The notes under the pieces are model-generated. The model saw nothing but the letters and a program-made list of their open reading frames with translations, searched no databases and had not been told where the DNA came from. Shown here piece by piece: positions 57,861 through 64,000 of a stretch of 64,000 nt of DNA (position 1 is its first letter; each line of letters begins with the position of its first letter). The position numbers were made by a program, and so were the translations under genes. Source of the stretch: Cyprinodon diabolis (Eukaryota > Chordata > Actinopteri > Cyprinodontiformes > Cyprinodontidae); contig CM060072.1 of the NCBI GenBank assembly GCA_030533445.1, positions 21,579,767-21,643,766 of the forward strand, read 5' to 3'.

Positions 57861-58897
57861 CTTTTTGAACTAATGACTGTAAATCTTTCCCCTTCTGATA
57901 TACCCATTAGTTATGAATATAAATAAACACAAATATGAATACTCACTCTACCTTTGCTATTTTAGCTGTTTATATTGTGTGCAAACCCAAATAAGTTAGA
58001 GCCAAAGGCATTAAAATGAAAAAAAAGAAACAAACTACAGTCAAAACCTCCTGATTTTGCTGTAAACTAAAATGACGAGTGTGCTAAGATGGCAGTGCAT
58101 AAGCAATTAAAACCACAGACCTTGAAGCAAAATGTGTCATCCATTCCAGCAGCTCAGGCTGTATTTATAGCTAAAAACAGAAACATTTTTATAAAGCTGC
58201 AGCATTTAGTTAAGTTGGAGAAAGAGGTTAGCTACAATCTTTTACAGATTACCCTGTAGATGCTAGTTATTGTAAATATATTTAATGGCCGAAAGTAAAC
58301 ATAAAATGTCACATTGTCACCAGAACTTGGTACCATATCATTCCGAAATGGACAATGTCTGACATTGTCTTTAAGCACCCAAGGCAACAACAACAAAAAA
58401 TTACCTTCAACATCTCTTTCACTACCCAAGTTGTGAAATTATATTCTTTGCCATATATCATAAGATCCTCCAGTACAGCTACTTAAAGGTCTGCCTAATA
58501 ATAAAAATCTTATTTTAGCATCATTGTTGTCAACTTAAGGAGCTTGCTTAGTTGTTGCACATGGCCAGTGTTTAGGAAGTTAAACAGCTAATCTAGAATC
58601 ACTTTAAAACTCCCCTCTTTCCGTATAGTTCAAAGGTCTTCAATTTGGGGATCAAAGCCCTCTAATGAGTTGAAGAGGTCAGGTCTGGGCAAGTTTTGTG
58701 AACAGATTTTGATACTACCTAAACTCTATTTGAGAACTGAAAAGTTATGGAATTAATAACCAGTCTTTGTTTTGATTGCACCCTTTAACTCACACCTCTG
58801 CTTGATTGGCCGCTCCTTTCATACAAATCATCAGGCCTTGTAGGGAAAGTCATGTTGATTTTGTACAGCTGTAGACGGCAGTGAAGGGACTACAGTG
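57861..58897. other. Unannotated sequence
   Basis: No gene recognised. Confidence 0.4.
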
Positions 58898-58921
58898 AAA
58901 TAATAATAATAATAATAATAG
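58898..58921. repeat. AAT microsatellite
   Basis: About eight AAT units. Confidence 0.93.
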
Positions 58922-59054
58922 ATTTCCTACTTTATGACATGAAACAGGGTCATACAGTCAAATCTTAACATTTGTTCAATTATAATATCTATTAAAAATG
59001 ACAGACAACAGCTTTGATAAGTTGTTAGTAACAAGCTTGTATGTTTTTACAAAG

Positions 59055-59238
59055 TCATTGTGGCACAATTCTTAGTACTGTTGACTGGCAGTAGGAAAGC
59101 CCTGGGTATGAATTCAAACTAGGGCCTTTTAGGGCTTTTGCTTTAACCCCGGCATGCATGGGTTCTTTGCAGGTTCTCCTGCTTCCGCCCACACTCAGAA
59201 AACATACACGCTAAGTTAATTGGTCTTTGTGTGTTTGT
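59055..59238 (+). repeat. Diverged fragment upstream of the ATGG-tailed LINE/SINE family
   Basis: TACTGTTGACTGGCAGTAGG, GGGTTCTTTGCAGGTTCTCC, TGCTTCCGCCCACACTCAG and GTTAATTGGTCTTTGTGTG match, in order, the part of the family that normally precedes a tail like that at 18620-18765. The tail itself is missing here. Confidence 0.5.
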
Positions 59239-61779
59239 GTTTGCATGGTCAGAAATAAATGTTGCATTCATTTTTCTCACCATGACAGACCAGAGAACTT
59301 ATCTGTGAACCAGACTGGTTCAGTACTTCATTTGGTACCTTCTACATTTCTTTTCTAGAGTTACAGAATATGCACCCCAAGTAGGCTGTTAAAAAATAAC
59401 CATGCAAGAAGCAATGACAAGCTCAGTATGCCTACCTTCAGTAAACCATACCTAACATCCAACAGTGCTATTAGTTTCACAGTTTGCAGCCATTGTGTGG
59501 ACCAATTTCTTCAGCATATATTTTCTTCATAATCCTTATATGAACCTATTTGGTGCAGTGCAACACCCTTTATGAATCTCTGTTAACACTGATTATGTCT
59601 TTGATAAAATGAAAAAAAATGTGACTTGTCGCAGAAGAAGTAGTTTAATGATCCATATAGCGTCATTATCATCCTAAAGATAGCATTTTGAACATACATA
59701 GCATGTTTAGCACACAGTAGAGGGTGTTTAACTCAGCATCTAACTATTGGCTGCCAAAGGCGGGTCCCTCATTACCCATCAGCCCATTTGCCAGCTGCCT
59801 CATCATTATCACTCTCCCCCGGCAGCCTATGTCACTCAAAATGCCTGGAAAAGCTGGAAAGTCAATTAATGTGTGTCGTATTCGTGTGTGTCTGTTTAGT
59901 TTTGGGCTTGCCTGTGTATGTGTTTCCTGTGTTGTAACATTTATCATACAACCTAGTATAAGAGGGAGATTAAACAGTAAAGGGAGTATATAATGCCTGG
60001 GTGAATGGCAGGGTAAAAGTAGTGTAAGATTCTTGCCAATGTTATATAAAGAAGAATGGTTGCCTCATTGTTTTCTTATAAGCTGAATGCATTTTAAAAG
60101 CTTCATTTTTTTTTTCAGATATAGGCCAATATAACTATACTGTATCAACTGTTACATTTAGTCTTTGTTTTCTCCATCTTGATTATTCAAGAAAAAGAAC
60201 AAATATTAAAATAAATATCCAGAGCTGATTAACATTGAGTTAATAATTCAAAATGATTCTATGTATCTTCAGGATTTTCTTTTTATCATTTCAGAATTTG
60301 TTTCTATCCATTTTTGAAAAATATGGTATCACAATAAAACGGTAAAATGTGTATTTACATCCTTTAGTTGATGGAAAAGCCTTTATTGCCATTTGGAGGC
60401 TGATACAATGCCTACAGAACTTTTTGTTAAGAGAAAGAAACAGTTATTTGTAGCTATTTGAACATGTGACGAACAAAAACTAAGCTTATTCATATAACAG
60501 TTTCACCCACAACATCCTTGATCACCTCACACAGGCTTGAAAATACAAATTTCAACCTCAAACACTGCAATGCCAGGCTAATCCAGAATATAATCTAAAA
60601 ATATTTTAAATAAAGTATCAAATATTCAAAGGAAATAGAAATGTATATTTGAAAATATAATGAACCCTTTACATTGTATTTGAATTGATCAAAAGTGCTT
60701 ATGAATGAGAAATACTCATCTGGATCTTTATCAAAAAACAGACAGTGAGATAATGAAGTATTTATTATGAATAATGAATATCAATAATATAAGGATTCCT
60801 TTATAAGATATTACAGCTATAGTGTGTAATTTTCAGCGATATCTAACAGTCAGACTGCAGACTGCATCGACATGGACTGCCACTCCCCTCCATGATATGG
60901 GGGCTGTAATGGTACAAAAAGGCAGGCGCAGCACAATACACTGAGCTAAGTGTGCGCAAACGAGGTTGGCTAGAATTTAGAATAAGAGATTGTGTGACAA
61001 CTAGGATGCTTTTGAGGGATAATGTAGAACAGGCTTGGCTTCTTCAGCTGCGTGTTTCTTTTGTCATTCACTTCTACCGTGTTGCTTTATATCTTGTTCC
61101 TCTTGCATCAAATTTAAAAATACCAATGGCAAACTTCCCAAAAAGCTCTCGGAGAATCACCGTTCACTGACCTCACCCAGTCATAAACTGTTCCACAGTC
61201 TTTGTTATGCCTGTGTTTTCTTGTTGTTCATGCTCGTAGTATCATGCACAGCCTGGTCATAAAGTGGAGTGCAGGTGCTGCTCTGTGACCATGACAGCAA
61301 CTTTGCTTTCTTTGCATTTAGTAAAAGTGCATGTGAACCTTTTTTTTTTTATTATTATTATCGTCCTTTTTCAAATTTGTCCCATTCAAATACAGCACAA
61401 TTTTTTAATTTGTGGGATAAAACTGAAAAACATGGCATTGCCATGTTTTTGTCAGCCACAAATCGGAACAACTGGTCACCCTTACTCAAAGACGGAACAC
61501 TGCGTGAGCACAGCTGGTGGAGAAGAGTTTGTCAGAGCTAAACATGCACCAGCCAAAGATAGAACAAGCGTATGTCTCTCTCTCTGTGAGCTAAAATCAG
61601 TAACTGTGTACTGTGTGGTGGCATAAAATAGTACAAATCATATCTTCCTGGAACTGCGTACCATCCCTAAATCTTTAGCTGGCACGGACTATTTAACTTA
61701 TTTTCACCCCTGGCGAAGACTGGTTCATACTCAAAAACCAGGTCGTCTGCGTATGTGTCGCAGTGAACGCAGATATGGC
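59239..61779. other. Unannotated sequence
   Basis: The 59640-59880 block is complex and could be conserved non-coding DNA. The 60820-61640 region is more GC-rich, opens with ATAGTGTGTAATTTTCAGCG and may be an unrecognised repeat; a 9-bp-arm palindrome lies at 61429-61447. No gene recognised. Confidence 0.35.
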
Positions 61780-62131
61780 CCCGCCCCATCCGCATACACT
61801 CTGGTGTACCTCTCCAAAATTGTAGGTGACCGCAACAGTGCCACAGACAGGAGGTCTCTGATTGGTCAAATCTGCATCCGCTCTACACTATCCTAATTAC
61901 CTATTTGGTACCTTACCGGCTTGTTTTGTTTTTATGACCGCCATTGTGTAAATCGACACGTGAGGTTGGACCAGCTAGAAAACGAGGTGTGCAAGAATGC
62001 TGGGACCCTTTTTCTACCTGGATCCCCGCTCTTTTTCGCCCTCATGTCCCTCCGTTGTCGCACAAACTTGCCCTTTGCGTTTTTCCACTTCCTCACCACC
62101 TCGGCTATATCTGGACCCACAGCTAGTCTGT
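61780..62131 (+). repeat. Repeat segment shared with 4972-5246
   Basis: Same family as the segment inside the hAT element at 4681-5883, here in plus orientation and with about 60 extra bases at 61855-61918. It ends at ATATCTGGACCCACAGCTAG and abuts the L2-tailed repeat at 62136. Partial open frames (60-96 residues) on both strands are fragments of the repeat and are not supported as genes. Confidence 0.6.
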
Positions 62132-62135
62132 AACT

Positions 62136-62430
62136 GTCCCTGCATCTGTCTCCTTGAACCCCAGTCGGCCTTGGTAGATGGCAGCTCACACCTACTATGG
62201 TTCAGCTGGAGGTTTCTTCCTGTTAAGAGGGAGTTTTTCCTCTCCACTGCCGCTACAAGCATGCTTAGTGTGACAGATTGCCTTTGAGTCAATAGGTCGA
62301 TGCAATCAACTGGTTTTCCATAGTTAGAAATCTTTGAATCAACTTGACTGTATTATCCGGTGAATTTAGAAGTGCCTTGGGATGACATGTGTTGTGAATT
62401 GTCACTATATAAATAAACTGAATTGAATTG
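62136..62430 (+). repeat. Teleost L2-tailed interspersed repeat, copy 3
   Basis: Matches 601-961 and the inverse of 45822-46480: TGTCTCCTTGAACCCCAGTC, CTGGAGGTTTCTTCCTGTTA, GCATGCTTAGTGTG, CGATGCAATCAACTGGTTTT and the tail CACTATATAAATAAACTGAA plus ATTGAATTG. The tail is better preserved than in copy 1. Confidence 0.72.
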
Positions 62431-64000
62431 TTTAGTAGGTGCTTGTGTATGTTTGCATTAGAATAATAACATTTAAATAGCAATGCATTGGTGTTTAATC
62501 ATACTTGAACTTTTCTCTTTAATCAAACCCCCACTAGGCTTCAGAGATTCAGTTGACTAAGAGCAAAAGTCTTTGTTCTGTCAAAAACTTTTTTTGTTGT
62601 TGTTTAAAAAAAAAAAAAGAATGATATGAACATTTATGAAGCCATTACATGCAGAAATTTTAAATCATCTACATTTGACATTTCCAGAAAACTGCTTTTT
62701 TGGGGAGTCTTAAATATTTTCAAATTATTTTTTTTAAATGAAGCCAAAGTTGGGTGTTATTTATAAATCTTTTTTTATATATTTCAGGTTGACTGTGATA
62801 AAATGTATTTGATTTATGTTGTGATCACACTTTTTAGCCATCAAAATGGATGATGGGGAAGTAAAGGCAAATGAACAGATGATAAGAAATGTATGGGTGA
62901 GAAATCAAGGAAGGGTGAGGGAATGAGAAAGTTTTCTCTGTGCCAGATGGAAGAGCAGTTGGCACCTCTCTCATTACTGTGGGGATGGATTTTCCTCTAT
63001 CATAACAACACACATACATATAACCATACACACACACACATACAGAGAGAGCTGCCTCCTGTCATTCTACACCACCTGGAAAGCACCTGGTCATCAAAGC
63101 AAGACCAAGGAGGGCTCTCATCTTTAGTGGATGAAGAAGAAAGAGTAGCATTAGAGGAGGGGAAGGGCACTAATTCCTTATGCTTTCTCACTTGGTTGCT
63201 GTATCCTGGAGTTGATGTCTGATTCCGCTCTATGTAATGCATCAGTGTACTTGAATCAACTCTCTGTCATCCCATGCCATATTATAAATCTCCCCCCACT
63301 TCTTTTCTGCATGTGTGGGCAGACGTCTGTGTCACACCCTCACCATCAAGGCAGGCAGGGCCTGTTGAGCTTGTGAGAAATTAAATGTGATACAGATGGG
63401 TGGAGCAGCATCCTTCTTTGATCCAAGCAGTGCAACAGAAGGAGAGACCCTGACCAACACATGTCAGACAAAACTGTTGGACACCTTCAAAGATAGCTTT
63501 ATGGTGATGTTGGTTAGTAGCCAATAGAGACAGTGAATGAGGGATTTCTCTTGTCTCTGTTTTTCTGAATGGGACAAAATGAATTCCATAAATAAAAAAA
63601 AGGTCAAATCTTTTTTTAGTGAGAGTGCACTACTTTTAAAGCAATAAATATTTTTATTATAAATATCTGCTTTTTAACTTAAGTAGGGTTTTTTGGATGA
63701 TAAGTACACAGTTGGTCAAATTAACGAGATGTGCAAAAAAAACTCTAAACATGTTATGGATACTTAAGGTTCTGTTGCAGTTTTTGGTGTTTCATTGCTT
63801 TTAAAAGGGGGCCATCACTAGAAAATTGTCTGAAATTGATTTTTGACCCATGTACACATTAGCAGGCCATCTGTTTTTCTTTTTTCAGTGATTAAGCTTG
63901 ACTAATCTTGCAAAATAAATGGTTTAAATCTTCAAAACATTGATTTACCTTCATGTAAATAGTGATTCTTTGCAGCAGATGTCACTTCAAAGCACTTTTA
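62431..64000. other. Unannotated sequence to the window end
   Basis: No gene recognised. A short CA-rich tract lies at about 63008-63045. The 63040-63480 block is complex and GC-richer, with no splice-flanked frame found. Confidence 0.4.

Noticed and set aside
1..64000. CRISPR array, operon, tRNA or rRNA genes
   Set aside because: No regularly spaced direct repeats with unique spacers, no clusters of long reading frames, and no tRNA or rRNA sequence recognised. Box B motifs found belong to SINEs.

Overview
The window looks like AT-rich, non-coding DNA from a bony fish, most likely a percomorph teleost. It carries dense interspersed repeats typical of fish: hAT elements with 8-bp target-site duplications (TSDs), an L2-clade LINE, V-SINE-like SINEs, Tc1-like and Ty3/gypsy debris, and long TA, GATA, GGAT and CA microsatellites. 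It has no operons, no recognisable tRNA or rRNA genes, no CRISPR array and no long open reading frame. It reads as intergenic DNA or the inside of a very large intron. No complete host gene can be supported. Family names come from memory of repeat consensus sequences, because no search could be run. The TSDs, terminal inverted repeats, palindromes and internal sequence matches were read directly from the sequence.

Layout, 0-15 kb: an L2-tailed repeat (601-961), a decayed hAT piece with a broken BED finger (972-1692), two teleost repeat fragments, a long TA tract, then the best structured locus. That locus is a fold-back element with ~400-bp arms (4661-6794), flanked by TTAA and split by a 1.2-kb hAT element with perfect 8-bp TSDs. 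A TAATTA-rich candidate conserved non-coding element follows at about 7.0-7.25 kb. A decayed antisense L2 LINE lies at 11.37-13.13 kb, and a 94-bp TA tract lies at 15 kb.

15-34 kb: a candidate 83-bp coding exon (17990-18072), LINE tails, a 1247-bp hAT element (20796-22042) and a four-unit minisatellite. A 977-bp hAT element (29508-30484) keeps an intact BED zinc-finger reading frame on the minus strand. A LINE-derived segment lies at 32.3-32.8 kb.

34-40 kb is a repeat graveyard. It holds a minus-strand LTR containing an inserted SINE, an old Tc1 transposase relic, a LINE tail, and a plus-strand Ty3/gypsy integrase relic followed by a copy of the same LTR.

40-64 kb: a 1397-bp hAT element (42860-44256), an antisense copy of the L2-tailed repeat, a second candidate exon (47987-48071), a 305-bp hAT-like MITE (49858-50162), a second SINE copy (51539-51846), further repeat fragments, a possible recursive splice site (56660), and a third copy of the L2-tailed repeat (62136-62430).

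The parts do not form a pathway. The relationships are those of repeats: nesting, shared families and relative age. I found no convincing new biological system. The items most worth checking are the fold-back and hAT nest, the orphan BED reading frame, the two candidate exons and the possible recursive splice site.
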